Shown here piece by piece: positions 24,055 to 33,492 of a stretch of DNA of 64,000 bases; position 1 is the stretch's first letter; the number at the start of each line of letters is the position of its first letter. The notes under the pieces are model-generated. The model was given only the letters and a program-made list of their open reading frames with translations, had not been told where the DNA came from and made no database searches. The position numbers and the translations under genes were made by a program. Origin of the DNA: Verrucomicrobiales bacterium (lineage in GTDB: Bacteria > Verrucomicrobiota > Verrucomicrobiia > Verrucomicrobiales > DEV007); the NCBI GenBank assembly GCA_029213065.1, contig JARGPH010000025.1, forward strand, positions 1 through 64,000. Reading direction: 5' to 3'.

Positions 24055-25531
24055 GGTCCTTTTCCGTCGGCGGGAAACGTTTCCGTGCCGCGCTGTCGAG
24101 AGGCTGTCCGTTGCGCATTGTCCACCATTCGGGGGCGCGTTCGGGGTCGTAGTGGGGATTGGGAATCGGCATTCTTGCGGACACTTCGGTCTGCCAGCGT
24201 TGAAGCTTTTTCTTCAAGTCTACGACCCGCCCGGCTTTCTCTTTCGAAAGATCGGTCTTCTCGCCGAGGTCGGATTTGAGATTGTAGAGCTCCACCGTGT
24301 TCGTGTTGTCGAGATACTGGATCAGTTTCCACTCGCCTTCGATGATCGCGGAGGCGGGGCGGTGGTGGTGAAAATGCGGGTAGTGAAAGTGAACTGCGGA
24401 ACGTCCTACTTTTGCACTCGCGTCGCTGAGAACCGGGAGAAGGCTTTTTCCATCGATGGTTTGGTTGGCGGGCAGTTTGGCTCCGGCCAGTTCTACCACG
24501 GTCGGGTAGAAGTCGTAGCTGATCGCGACGGTGGCGGTCTCCGTCGCAGGCTTCACGAGGGGAGGGTATTTGACAATGAGAGGAACACGGATGCCGCCCT
24601 CGTAGAGTTGGCCTTTTTCGCCGCGCAGGGGGGCATTGTCAGTGACGTTGTCGTCCGCTTCGGGAGTGTAGTCGTAGCGACGGTAAAGCCCGCCGTTGTC
24701 GGAGGTGAAAATGATCATCGTCTTCTCGGTGACTCCCGCGGCGTCGACCGCTGTGATGACACTTCCGACGAGATCGTCGAGTTGCTCGGTCATGGCGGCG
24801 TATACGGGATGGGGAAGGTCCCGTTCCATTTCAGTGGCTTTCTTCTTATATTTCTCAACTACGGCCGATTTTGACGCGAGTGGAATGTGAACTGCAAACG
24901 GGGAGACCATGAGGAAGAAAGGCTTCTTCTGATTTTGCTCAACGAAGTTCACCGCAAGGCTCGCTTCGAAGTCGGTTCTGAACTGATCCGCTTCCGGCTG
25001 CACGGACTTGTCGCCGTGTTGGACGCGGAATTTTCCGGGAAGAAAAGCCCCGCCGACGACAGCGGACCAGTCGTAGCCCTGATGCTCGGGCTGAAACGCG
25101 GCATCGGTTCCGAGATGCCATTTTCCGACGTATCCGGTCGTGTAGCCGGCTCCTTTGAGGGACTCGGCGATGGTGACGGTGTCGAGTGGCAGGGCCATCG
25201 TTGTCAGTGGCGTTTGTACGGTTTCAAAGGGGCGCCAGTGCCCTGGAATGTGAGCGGTGATGCCGATGCGTGCCTGATTTTGTCCTGACTGAACCGCGCA
25301 TCGTGTCGGTGAGCAGACCGCACCGGCGGCGTAGAAATCGGTGAAGCGCATCCCGTCTTTGGCGAGGCTGTCGATGTTGGGGGTGTCGATGAAATCATTT
25401 CCGTAGCAGCCGAGGTCGCTCCAGCCGAGGTCGTCGGCCATAATGAGAATGATGTTCGGTTTCGCCTCTTCGGCAAAAGAGGTGGTGAGGAGCGCGAGCG
25501 AACTCAGGAGGGCAAAAAGGTAGTTTCTCAT
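24050..25531 (-). CDS. Secreted FGly sulfatase
   Basis: About 493 residues. Signal peptide MRNYLFALLSSLALLTTSFA, then NIILIMADDLGWSDLGCYG with the metal-binding Asp pair, and CSPTRCAVQSG, the CxPxR motif whose Cys becomes formylglycine; GYVGKWHLG is the second sulfatase signature and FTSDNGG a further metal site. It hydrolyses sulfate esters, probably of glycans, outside the cytoplasm. ATG at 25531 fits the signal peptide; a much longer frame to 26002 runs into the divergent DUF4832 gene. The maturase is not in this window. The stop codon lies in a REP element. Confidence 0.95.
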   Translation of the reverse strand: MRNYLFALLSSLALLTTSFAEEAKPNIILIMADDLGWSDLGCYGNDFIDTPNIDSLAKDGMRFTDFYAAGAVCSPTRCAVQSGQNQARIGITAHIPGHWRPFETVQTPLTTMALPLDTVTIAESLKGAGYTTGYVGKWHLGTDAAFQPEHQGYDWSAVVGGAFLPGKFRVQHGDKSVQPEADQFRTDFEASLAVNFVEQNQKKPFFLMVSPFAVHIPLASKSAVVEKYKKKATEMERDLPHPVYAAMTEQLDDLVGSVITAVDAAGVTEKTMIIFTSDNGGLYRRYDYTPEADDNVTDNAPLRGEKGQLYEGGIRVPLIVKYPPLVKPATETATVAISYDFYPTVVELAGAKLPANQTIDGKSLLPVLSDASAKVGRSAVHFHYPHFHHHRPASAIIEGEWKLIQYLDNTNTVELYNLKSDLGEKTDLSKEKAGRVVDLKKKLQRWQTEVSARMPIPNPHYDPERAPEWWTMRNGQPLDSAARKRFPPTEKDL

Positions 25532-25612
25532 GGTATGAGGAAAGGTTCCTGAATACTGTGTCGGGGGAAAGGGCGTCATGCGGCTACTCTGCCGGCGGCC
25601 TGATATACAAAG

Positions 25613-26902
25613 ATGACTAAATTTGCCCAATTCTGTTTCGTCCTTTTGGCGCTGCCGGTGGTTGGTCTTTCTCAAACCGCGTTGGAATATGCGCCTGCAC
25701 CTGCGGATAATCCGCTCAAGGGATTCGTGCCCTATGTGGAGGCGGATCAGTGGGAGCGATTTCCCCACAGCATGGAGTTTCACTATTTTGCGCTCAATGA
25801 GCTGATGCAGGGATACGAGTCGTTTCACTGGTCCCCGATTGAAAAGATTCTCGCGACCGCGCAGGGGCGGGGCTGCCAGCTCACTTTCCGGGTGATGATG
25901 GAGTATCCGAATCGCGGGGTTCTCGTTCCGCGCTTTCTCATCGACGAAGGGGTGAAGGTTACGAAGTGGGAGTCGAAGGAAAGCGACAGCGGTATTTGTC
26001 ATACCCCGGATTACGAAGATCCCCGGTTGCGGCGTGCCCTCGTGGCATTTGTTGCAGCGTTAGGGGAAAAATATGACGGCGATCCCCGCGTCGCTTATCT
26101 CACGGCGGGGTTGCTGGGGCTGTGGGGCGAGTGGCACAATTATCCGCGAGAGGAGCTCGCGGCCTCGAAAGAAACCGAGGGGCTTGTTCTCGATGCTTAT
26201 GAAAAGGCATTTTCAAAAACGCCGGTTCTTTTGCGGTATCCTGCGGGAGAGGATCATTACGCGCATGCCGCGAATCATCTGCGGCCATTTGGCTATCACG
26301 ATGACTCGTTTAGCTGGGCGACTCTGGATACGGGGCGCCGGCAGGATGACTGGTATTTTATGCCGCTCGTGAAAGCGGCGGGGGCGACCGGGAAATGGAA
26401 GACGCAACCGATCGGGGGCGAGTTGAGGCCGGATCTCTGGGAAAAGAGTTTCACGGAAACGCCGCACCCGCGCTCTCAGGGATTCGAAGCCTGTGTTCGT
26501 GAAACGCATGCGAGCTGGCTGATGGATTCCGGATTGTTCGAGAAACGCTTTCCTCTTTCGGAGAGCCGGAAGGAGAGTGCGACAAAGGCGGTGCAGTTGC
26601 TGGGGTATGAATTTTTCGTGTCGGAATGGCAGATCGTCGGTGGTGAAATTCGAATTACGGTCGAGAACCGCGGCGTCGCTCCTTTCTACCATGACTGGCC
26701 GGTTGAGTTGGAAGCGGGCGGGAAGCGCATCGCAAGGTTCCATCTTCGGGGGATTCTTCCGGGTGATTCGAGAACGTGGACCGCAAAGGTGGTTGCTGAG
26801 GGAGCCGAATATCGGTTGCGGGTCCCGAATCCGATGGAGGGTGGAAAACCGCTTCGCTTCGCCAATGCAGAACAGGGCGATGAGTGGTTGGTATTGCCCT
26901 AG
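25613..26902 (+). CDS. Secreted DUF4832 family protein
   Basis: 429 residues with signal peptide (FCFVLLALPVVGLSQ). The N-terminal ADNPLKGFVPY and LLGLWGEWHNYP segments, with the interspersed FHYFALNEL and FRVMMEYP, are typical of DUF4832/DUF4874 proteins, TIM-barrel-like and probably carbohydrate-active. The C-terminal ~100 residues look like a beta-sandwich (ITVENRGVAPFYHDWPVEL). Divergent from the sulfatase with an 81-base gap, so they may be co-regulated. Enzymatic role not shown. Confidence 0.75.
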   Translation: MTKFAQFCFVLLALPVVGLSQTALEYAPAPADNPLKGFVPYVEADQWERFPHSMEFHYFALNELMQGYESFHWSPIEKILATAQGRGCQLTFRVMMEYPNRGVLVPRFLIDEGVKVTKWESKESDSGICHTPDYEDPRLRRALVAFVAALGEKYDGDPRVAYLTAGLLGLWGEWHNYPREELAASKETEGLVLDAYEKAFSKTPVLLRYPAGEDHYAHAANHLRPFGYHDDSFSWATLDTGRRQDDWYFMPLVKAAGATGKWKTQPIGGELRPDLWEKSFTETPHPRSQGFEACVRETHASWLMDSGLFEKRFPLSESRKESATKAVQLLGYEFFVSEWQIVGGEIRITVENRGVAPFYHDWPVELEAGGKRIARFHLRGILPGDSRTWTAKVVAEGAEYRLRVPNPMEGGKPLRFANAEQGDEWLVLP

Positions 26903-27039
26903 GAAGCCTTCTGGAGTGCTTTTGCCAGGGGATTAAGATTAGGATTTAGAAAAAGAAAAAGAGTTTGGAAACGAAGGGGGCGGGCTAACGCGATCTCGTC
27001 AGGGATCTTTCCGCCTCAGTCTGGCACTATGAAGGTGTT

Positions 27040-28467
27040 ATGAGTGTCAACCGTTTCTGCTCAGGTCCCGTTTCCCGTCGTAGTTTTCTCGAAATCGGAG
27101 GTCTCAGTGCCGCCGGTTTAGGGTTGAGTGATTTCCTGCGTTACGAAGCCAATGCCGCGGCGCACGATGCGAATCACGTTTCCAACGACAACTCGGTGAT
27201 CTTCATCTGGCTGCCCGGTGGGATGCCGCACATGGAGACTTACGACATGAAGCCGGGCGCTCCCATGGAATACCGGGGGGAGTTTGGCCCCATCAAAACG
27301 AATGTTCCCGGGATCGATGTGTGCGAGCTGCTTCCCCTCCACGCGAAGATCGCGGACAAGTTTACAATTGTCCGTTCGCTGCACCACGAATTCTCCGACC
27401 ACGGCGGTGCGCACAAACGCATGATGACAGGGCGCCCTCCCAAGGTTCCGACGGGAACGGTGAATGATGCCCCGGCGGTGACCAACATCGTTAAAGAAAT
27501 TCTCGGAGGGACCGTTGCTGAAACGGGAATGCCTACCTGCGTCGCGGCGGTGGATACGAATCGTCACGCCGTCGATACCTTTGCATTGGGACCGGCTTAT
27601 CTTGGCGCGGCGAAGACTCCGTTCATCGTCGCGGGAGATCCGAGCGATCCGGCCTTCAAGGTGCAGAACATCGGGGTGAAGCAGTCCATGGAGACGCGTC
27701 TGGAAGACAGGCTCGCCATGCTCAAGGGGATGGACCGTTTACGCCGTGAAGTCGACGAGAGCGGAATCATGGAGGCGATGGATTCGTTCAACAACCAGGC
27801 CATGGAAATGCTCACCAGCGAGCAGGTTCGCGATGCCTTTGATCTGACGATGGAAGATATGAAAACCCGTGAGCGATATGGTCATCACGCCTACGGGCAG
27901 CGCGGTCTTCTTGCGCGTCGACTCGTTGAAGCGGGAAGCCGGTTTGTCACTGCTGTGTGGGAGAATCCAACTCCGGGGAAAACGATTCCGAAAAACTGCG
28001 CCTCGAACTGGGATTCGCATTCGGTGAACTGCCACATTTTTGAAGACTGTAAGTGGCGGATGCCGCGATACGATCAGGCGCTCTCAGCGTTGATCGAGGA
28101 CATTTATGATCGCGGTCTCGATGAGAAGGTCATGGTCGTCGTGGCGAGTGATTTCGGCCATACCCCGAAGATCAATCCGGCGCGCGGCAACAAATCGAAG
28201 GTGATGCAGCCGGGGCGCGATCACTGGCCGAAGGCGATGTCGGTGCTGGTCTCAGGGGGCAACGCTCCCATGGGGCAGGTCATCGGGGCAACCGATTCAA
28301 AAGGGGAGCACCCCATCGAAAGGGTCATGACCCCGAACGATCTCTGGGCCACGGTTTATCAGCACCTCGGAATCGACTACAACGATTACCTGCAAAATCT
28401 CGACGGCCTCCCGATGCAGATTCTTCCGTTTGGGAAACCCATTGCCGAGCTCGCTCCGATGGCTTGA
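27040..28467 (+). CDS. DUF1501 family protein, Tat signal
   Basis: 475 residues. Twin-arginine N-terminus (SRRSFLEIGGLSAAGLGLSDF), then VIFIWLPGGMPHMETYDMKP, MTGRPP, and ARRLVEAGSRFVTAVWENP, the layout of the DUF1501 family in Planctomycetota and Verrucomicrobiota, distantly related to the sulfatase/phosphatase superfamily. Function unknown. An AAGG element precedes the ATG by about 5 bases. The stop is 4 bases before the next gene start, so it forms a tight operon with the DUF1549/DUF1553 protein, the usual pairing. Confidence 0.88.
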   Translation: MSVNRFCSGPVSRRSFLEIGGLSAAGLGLSDFLRYEANAAAHDANHVSNDNSVIFIWLPGGMPHMETYDMKPGAPMEYRGEFGPIKTNVPGIDVCELLPLHAKIADKFTIVRSLHHEFSDHGGAHKRMMTGRPPKVPTGTVNDAPAVTNIVKEILGGTVAETGMPTCVAAVDTNRHAVDTFALGPAYLGAAKTPFIVAGDPSDPAFKVQNIGVKQSMETRLEDRLAMLKGMDRLRREVDESGIMEAMDSFNNQAMEMLTSEQVRDAFDLTMEDMKTRERYGHHAYGQRGLLARRLVEAGSRFVTAVWENPTPGKTIPKNCASNWDSHSVNCHIFEDCKWRMPRYDQALSALIEDIYDRGLDEKVMVVVASDFGHTPKINPARGNKSKVMQPGRDHWPKAMSVLVSGGNAPMGQVIGATDSKGEHPIERVMTPNDLWATVYQHLGIDYNDYLQNLDGLPMQILPFGKPIAELAPMA

Positions 28468-28471
28468 TATC

Positions 28472-30961
28472 ATGATTTTTCGATCTTCAGTTTTTGTCGT
28501 CGCTTTCCTTTCCGCTGCAATCCCGGCGGGAGCGGTGGAGTTTTCTCTGCACAGCGGAACCGGAGGCAGCGCGGTTGCGATCGCGGGGCCGGATGAGAGG
28601 GCTCAGGTCATTGCGATGACGAAACAGGATCGCGATTTGACCCGTGAGGTCGTCTTTCGAATTGAGCCTCCCGGGTTCGCTTCGATCGACTCGACCGGCT
28701 ATGTCACTCCCCTGAAAAACGGAAAGGGTTTCATCATCGCGAAGGCGGCGGGTGACGTTCCCGTGGAGGTGAAGACGCCGATCTCGGTCACGAATTTCGA
28801 AAGGCAGCGCCCCGTCAGTTTTCCCAACGATGTCATTCCGGTGATCACGCGGAATCATTGCAACGCCGGCGCGTGCCACGCGAAAGCATCGGGGCAGAAT
28901 GGATTTCAGCTTTCGTTGCTGGGGTATGAGCCGGAGAATGATTTCGAACAGATCACGACTCACTCACGGGGAAGGCGCGTCACCCCGTCGGCGGCGGGTC
29001 ACAGTTTGCTCCTGCAGAAGGCGACCGGCGATCTGCCTCACGAAGGCGGTGCCCGTCTCGATAAGGGCTCAGCTGACTACGCGACGATTCTGCGCTGGAT
29101 TGACGAAGGGCTCAATTACCGGCCCGGGAACGACCCTGACATTGAACGAATTGAAGTATTTCCCAAGTCCATCGTCACAAAGCCGAACTTGGAGCAGCAG
29201 CTAGTTGTGACCGCCTATTTCAGCGACGGAACAAGGCGGGACATCACCCGGCTCGCTCAGTATGAGGCAAATCATCCGGAGCTGGCGGAGGCTGATGAAC
29301 GTGGTCTTGTTGCGATTCAGGAGAAGACGGGGAGCACTGCGGTGCTGGTTCGTTTTCGCGAGCACATCGATACCTTTGTCGCCACGATTCCGCTGGGGAA
29401 TCCGATTGGGGAAATGCCTCAGCCGCGTAATTTTATCGACGGGGAGATTTTTGAACAACTCAGCTTGATGGGGCTGCCGCCGTCGAAGGAAGTCGATGAT
29501 GGCGTTTTTCTGAGACGCGTCACTCTCGACATTGCGGGGCGTCTTCCCACGGTGGAAGAGACGGAGGCTTTTCTTGTTTCAGTCGATCCGGAGAAGCGCG
29601 CTGCGAAGATCGACGCGCTTCTCGCCAGTCCTGATTACGCCGATTATTTTGCGGGGAAGTGGACCGCGATTTTACGGAACAAAGTTGATCGTGGCCGCGA
29701 CTGGGTCGCCCGGGATTCGCATGCTTTCCACGCCTGGGTTCGGACCAGTCTCAATGAGAACAAACCCTTCGATCAGTTTGCCGGTGAGCTCGTCGTCGCC
29801 AGTGGCAAAGCGATCGAGAATCCGGCGGTGAGCTGGTATCGCGTCGTCAAAGATCAGAAGGAGCGGATGGAAAATGTCGCGCAGATTTTCCTCGGGATCC
29901 GGATGCAGTGTGCGCAATGCCACCATCACCCCTACGAGCAGTGGAGCATGGATGACTACTTTTCCTTCACGGCATTTTTCTCGACGATTGAGACGAAGAA
30001 CATCAAGAAACTTCCCGAGGAGGATATCTATTTTCATGGTCGCAAACCGGCCCTGATGAAGAACCCCGCCTCCGGTGAAAATATGAAGCCGAAACTTCTC
30101 GGCGACACGGAGCCGCTTGAGATTCCGGCGATGCAGGACCCCCGCTTTGATCTCGCGAACTGGATGCAGTCGAAAGAGAATCCCTATCTCGCACGTGTCC
30201 TCGTGAACCGCTATTGGAAGCACTTTTTCAGCCGGGGGCTCGTCGAGCCGGAAGATGACATTCGTCCTACCAATCCGGCGACCCATCCTGAATTGCTCGA
30301 AGCGCTCGCCGACTCGTTTCGTGAAAGCGACTTTGATCTAAAGGAACTGATTCGAACGATCTGCAACAGCCGCACCTATCAGCTGAGCTCCGATCCGAAT
30401 GGCGGCAATGCCGACGACGTGCAGAATTACGCCCGCTATTATCCGAAGCGTTTGCCCGCTGAGGTGTTGCTCGATTCGGTCAACGACATCACCGGTGCGG
30501 TGAACACTTTCTCACGTCAGCCCCAGGCGGTGAAGGCAGTCGCGCTCCCGAATGAAAAGGGGACTCAGGAATCGGAATTCCTGATGATGTTCGGACGACC
30601 GACGATGGACACCGCCTGTGAATGTGAACGAACCGGTGAGGCGAATCTGGGCCAGAGCCTCCACCTCTTGAATTCGGACACAATCCAGAAAAAGCTCACC
30701 GCTTCGAACGGGCGGGCCGCGACGCTCGCGAAAGCGAAAGACCAAAGCGATGAAGCGCGCGTTACCGAGCTGTATCTTCAGGCGATGTCCCGGGAGCCGG
30801 ATGACAAAGAGATGGGGATAGCATTGGCTCACTTGAAAAAGAAACGCGAACGATCTGCCGCCGATCCCAAGGTGCTGCCACCGGTTCAGGCGGAGCAGGA
30901 AGCTTTCGAAGACATCATCTGGGTGCTTCTGAATACGAAGGAGTTCATGTTCAACCGATAG
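28472..30961 (+). CDS. Ig-like/cytochrome-like/DUF1549/DUF1553 secreted protein
   Basis: About 829 residues. Signal peptide MIFRSSVFVVAFLSAAIPAG; a Big_2-like domain ending in TGYVTPLKNGKGFIIAKAAG; a cytochrome-like segment with HCNAGACHAKASGQNGF (CxxxxCH rather than CxxCH, as often in this family); DUF1549 from LRRVTLDIAGRLPTVEE; CAQCHHHPYEQW; then DUF1553 with RVLVNRYWKHFFSRGLVEP. Localised outside the inner membrane. Paired with DUF1501 in the same operon; the pair is widely conserved but its biochemistry is not established. ATG at 28472 is preferred over one 14 codons upstream inside the DUF1501 gene. Confidence 0.88.
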   Translation: MIFRSSVFVVAFLSAAIPAGAVEFSLHSGTGGSAVAIAGPDERAQVIAMTKQDRDLTREVVFRIEPPGFASIDSTGYVTPLKNGKGFIIAKAAGDVPVEVKTPISVTNFERQRPVSFPNDVIPVITRNHCNAGACHAKASGQNGFQLSLLGYEPENDFEQITTHSRGRRVTPSAAGHSLLLQKATGDLPHEGGARLDKGSADYATILRWIDEGLNYRPGNDPDIERIEVFPKSIVTKPNLEQQLVVTAYFSDGTRRDITRLAQYEANHPELAEADERGLVAIQEKTGSTAVLVRFREHIDTFVATIPLGNPIGEMPQPRNFIDGEIFEQLSLMGLPPSKEVDDGVFLRRVTLDIAGRLPTVEETEAFLVSVDPEKRAAKIDALLASPDYADYFAGKWTAILRNKVDRGRDWVARDSHAFHAWVRTSLNENKPFDQFAGELVVASGKAIENPAVSWYRVVKDQKERMENVAQIFLGIRMQCAQCHHHPYEQWSMDDYFSFTAFFSTIETKNIKKLPEEDIYFHGRKPALMKNPASGENMKPKLLGDTEPLEIPAMQDPRFDLANWMQSKENPYLARVLVNRYWKHFFSRGLVEPEDDIRPTNPATHPELLEALADSFRESDFDLKELIRTICNSRTYQLSSDPNGGNADDVQNYARYYPKRLPAEVLLDSVNDITGAVNTFSRQPQAVKAVALPNEKGTQESEFLMMFGRPTMDTACECERTGEANLGQSLHLLNSDTIQKKLTASNGRAATLAKAKDQSDEARVTELYLQAMSREPDDKEMGIALAHLKKKRERSAADPKVLPPVQAEQEAFEDIIWVLLNTKEFMFNR

Positions 30962-31021
30962 GGCGCGACGAGGCCTTACCGGTTGACGCGCTGTCTTATT
31001 TAAGATTCCTTAAGTAAGGCG

Positions 31022-32035
31022 ATGGCAGAAAGCACCAGGAAGAAAGCGGAGGGCACGCGGCGTCCACTCGAGCGGGTTCTGCGCATCCATGAAATGGTGA
31101 GTCGCGGCGATCATCCCAATTGCAGTACGATCGCCCGGGAGCTCGAGGTGAATCGAAAGACGATCCAGCGGGATATCAATTTCATGCGCGACGAGCTCGA
31201 TATGCCGATCGCGTATATCGATGAGTCCCACGGGTATGCCTACACAAGACCGGTGAATGAGTTTCCGTTTCTGGAAACGACCGCGGATGATCTCGTCGCT
31301 TTGATTCTCGCCCGCAACGCCCTGAACCCGTTGAAGGGCTCCGCTCTTGAGGCCAATTTGCGAAGCAGCTTTCAGCGTCTTCAGGCGGGCATGAGCGAAC
31401 AGGTCACGATTCCCTGGTCCGATGTTGATCAGGCCTTTTCCGTCAAATCGATGGGCATGACCGAACACGATGTCTTCGTCTTCAATCGGCTCGCCAAAGC
31501 GGTCCTCGAAAGTCGGGAACTCCATTTTGAATATCAGAAGCTGCAGGACTCCGAGTCGATGACCCGTCAGCTTCAGCCCTACCATCTCGTTGAAATCGAC
31601 GGGGGGTGGTACATCATCGGGCACGATTTGAAACGCGGTGCGCGGCGGACTTTTGCGGTCCAGCGAATGACGAGTGTTCATCTCACTTCGAAGCGCTTCG
31701 TCCGGTCGCGCGATTTTAAACTCGAAGACCATTTCGCGGGAAGTTTCGGGGTTTGGTCAGGTGACAGTTCGGGGAGCAATCCTCTCGCGGTTCGCATTCG
31801 CTTCAGCGGGTTTGCCGCGAGGGTCGTCGCTGAGCGCCGCTGGCACCCCAGTCAGGAGATCGAGAAAATCGAGGAGGACGGCAGTGTTATCGAGATCACG
31901 ATGCAACTGACGGCGCTCGAAGATGTTGTCAGGTGGGTTCTCGGATTCGGAGCACAGGCCGAAGCGATCGAGCCGGAAGAATTGCGCGAGCGGGTTCGGA
32001 ACGAACTGTCAGCCGCCTCGGAACGATATCGCTAG
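31022..32035 (+). CDS. WYL-domain transcriptional regulator
   Basis: 337 residues. N-terminal winged helix (HPNCSTIARELEVNRKTIQR, about 30-60), a middle linker, and a WYL domain with LHFEYQKLQDSES, WYIIGHDLKRGARRTFAVQR (about 200-225), then a WCX extension. These regulators sense ligands such as nucleic-acid signals. The gene starts 60 bases after the DUF1549/DUF1553 stop, and a TTGACG box (about 30983) may mark its promoter. Its targets are unknown; a 14-bp palindrome just downstream is a candidate site. Confidence 0.88.
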   Translation: MAESTRKKAEGTRRPLERVLRIHEMVSRGDHPNCSTIARELEVNRKTIQRDINFMRDELDMPIAYIDESHGYAYTRPVNEFPFLETTADDLVALILARNALNPLKGSALEANLRSSFQRLQAGMSEQVTIPWSDVDQAFSVKSMGMTEHDVFVFNRLAKAVLESRELHFEYQKLQDSESMTRQLQPYHLVEIDGGWYIIGHDLKRGARRTFAVQRMTSVHLTSKRFVRSRDFKLEDHFAGSFGVWSGDSSGSNPLAVRIRFSGFAARVVAERRWHPSQEIEKIEEDGSVIEITMQLTALEDVVRWVLGFGAQAEAIEPEELRERVRNELSAASERYR

Positions 32036-32077
32036 GTGGCGCGAAGCCGATTTGTAGCCTTTAAAATAAAGGTTAAG

Positions 32078-32105
32078 ATCTACGAAATTTCGTAAAATCG
32101 TAGAT
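32078..32105. promoter_or_regulatory. Nested palindromes, candidate operator
   Basis: A perfect 14-bp palindrome TACGAAATTTCGTA (32081-32094) sits inside a wider 8-bp inverted repeat ATCTACGA...TCGTAGAT (32078-32085/32098-32105). It is AT-rich, lies between the WYL regulator stop and the next gene start, and could be an operator for either gene. No T tract follows, so it is not a typical terminator. Confidence 0.5.
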
Positions 32106-32156
32106 TTATCGAGAGGTGGGCCGTGGATGTCCCACCCTCCCGCGTAGACTGTGTGC

Positions 32157-32555
32157 ATGAAAAATCGAACTCAGTCTTTCACCTCCATCTCATTCGCCTC
32201 GGAAAACACTCCAAGGCAGTCCAGCCACCTCCGCCAACGGGAGTATTCGGGTCGGCAGGAATCGTCTGCGGCTCCGGGTTTTCCGGCGGAAAAGGCGGGG
32301 AAAGAACTCCTCGAGCTGTGTCAGGAGATCGCCGGCGTTTTAATTCGCCGCTACCTCGTGAGCGACAGCGCGGCAACGGTTCGGGCTGAGACGGCGGCAG
32401 GATTGAGAAATCGCCTTTCCTGCACCGATCGTCAGGCTCAGGCGCTCATTACGCTCGCGTTGGAGATCATCCACGTGAAGTCGTATGGCAAATACCGCGC
32501 CTCTCCCGCGCGACTCGAAAAGTTGATCGCGCTTGCGGGAGGGGTCGCAAAGTAG
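32157..32555 (+). CDS. Hypothetical helical protein
   Basis: About 132 residues; not recognised. The first ~45 residues are Ser/Thr/Gln-rich and probably disordered; the rest is amphipathic helix (AGKELLELCQEIAGVLIRRY, QAQALITLALEIIHV). No membrane segment or signal peptide. ATG at 32157 (MKNRTQ) is chosen over an alternative two codons earlier. It follows the WYL gene after 121 bases and a candidate operator, and is convergent with pspA. Confidence 0.55.
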   Translation: MKNRTQSFTSISFASENTPRQSSHLRQREYSGRQESSAAPGFPAEKAGKELLELCQEIAGVLIRRYLVSDSAATVRAETAAGLRNRLSCTDRQAQALITLALEIIHVKSYGKYRASPARLEKLIALAGGVAK

Positions 32556-32562
32556 GGGAAAA

Positions 32563-32589
32563 GGCGGGCGATGCAGCCCGTTCCGCTAC
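32563..32589. repeat. GTAG-headed REP-like hairpin at a convergent junction
   Basis: On the minus strand GTAGCGGAACGGGCTGCATC continues to GCCCG with stem CGGGC/GCCCG. It has the GTAG head but a different stem from the other copies. The pspA stop TAG lies within the head. Confidence 0.55.
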
Positions 32590-33326
32590 ATCGTTTTCTT
32601 TTCCGACTCAGAAGTAGGTGCTTCGGAATCGTTTTCAGGGCCTTCGTCCATTACGATTCCTGCTTCGGCTGCGAAATCAGCAAGGGCAAGCTCCTGAAGA
32701 GCATCGCGCTCGGTTTCCATTAATTCGAGGTCGGAGGTGTCGATGCTGTCTTTGGCGACGCGGGCACGGCCTTTAGCGACTTCTTTTTCCTCAGAGACCA
32801 TTTGCTCCAGTCGGTTCAGGGTGTCTCCAGCGCCACCGATTTCGTTGATCATTCCGGCGGCCATCTCGTTCAGTTCCGCCGTGGCTTTGGCAATCTGTGT
32901 TTCGCTGATGCCGCGTTTCAGAGATTCGATTTTCTCCCGTGCTGAGGTCACGGCGATATCGCGCGCATTTTTCAGTTCCTCGTAGGTTTTCTCGGCATCC
33001 TCCAGCTGTGCGACATTGGCGGTGTGCTCTTCCTTCACTTTTTGAAGACGCATGGCATACTCACCGGCGAGTTTGCGATTGCCTGCCTTGAGGTGCGCGG
33101 TGGCCTTGGCGGTCAGTTCACGGGTTTCCTTTTCTTCGCGATTCACCTGGGACATGAGTCGCTCGCAAAGGCCGGCGTGCGCGGCGAGACCTTTGTTGTA
33201 TTCCGAGATCTGTTTTCTGAGATTCTCTTTCTCCACTTCAAGGAGAGCTTGAGGATTTTTCTTTTCGAGGCCGGAGACGAAGAGGCCGAAGAAGCCGCGG
33301 ATGAGATTGCCAATGCGATTAAACAT
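32586..33326 (-). CDS. pspA: PspA/IM30 (ESCRT-III-like) family protein
   Basis: 246 residues, almost all coiled coil: N-terminal MFNRIGNLIRGFFGLFVSGL amphipathic helix, then PQALLEVEKENLRKQISEYN and long helices to about 200, with an Asp/Glu-rich C-terminal tail. This is the PspA/Vipp1 family that binds and stabilises the inner membrane under stress. Followed upstream by an AT-rich 165-base region divergent from the UDG-like gene. No pspBC or pspF is near, so control must differ from the enterobacterial system (inference). Confidence 0.88.
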   Translation of the reverse strand: MFNRIGNLIRGFFGLFVSGLEKKNPQALLEVEKENLRKQISEYNKGLAAHAGLCERLMSQVNREEKETRELTAKATAHLKAGNRKLAGEYAMRLQKVKEEHTANVAQLEDAEKTYEELKNARDIAVTSAREKIESLKRGISETQIAKATAELNEMAAGMINEIGGAGDTLNRLEQMVSEEKEVAKGRARVAKDSIDTSDLELMETERDALQELALADFAAEAGIVMDEGPENDSEAPTSESEKKTM

Positions 33327-33492
33327 GTTCCAAGTAGGTTAGATGAGAAGATTAATGTCAGTCTTACATTTCCTGACTCGAAATCAAAAGCGTAAAAGTG
33401 GCAATTTACCATTACAATGCTTTGCAGCATTTCTACCACTCGCCGTTTGATTGGGGGTAGATTGTCGAGGGGACACGGTATAAGATTCGAAA

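Noticed and set aside
25532-26002. N-terminal extension of the sulfatase
   Set aside because: It would bury a clear signal peptide and overlap the divergent DUF4832 gene.
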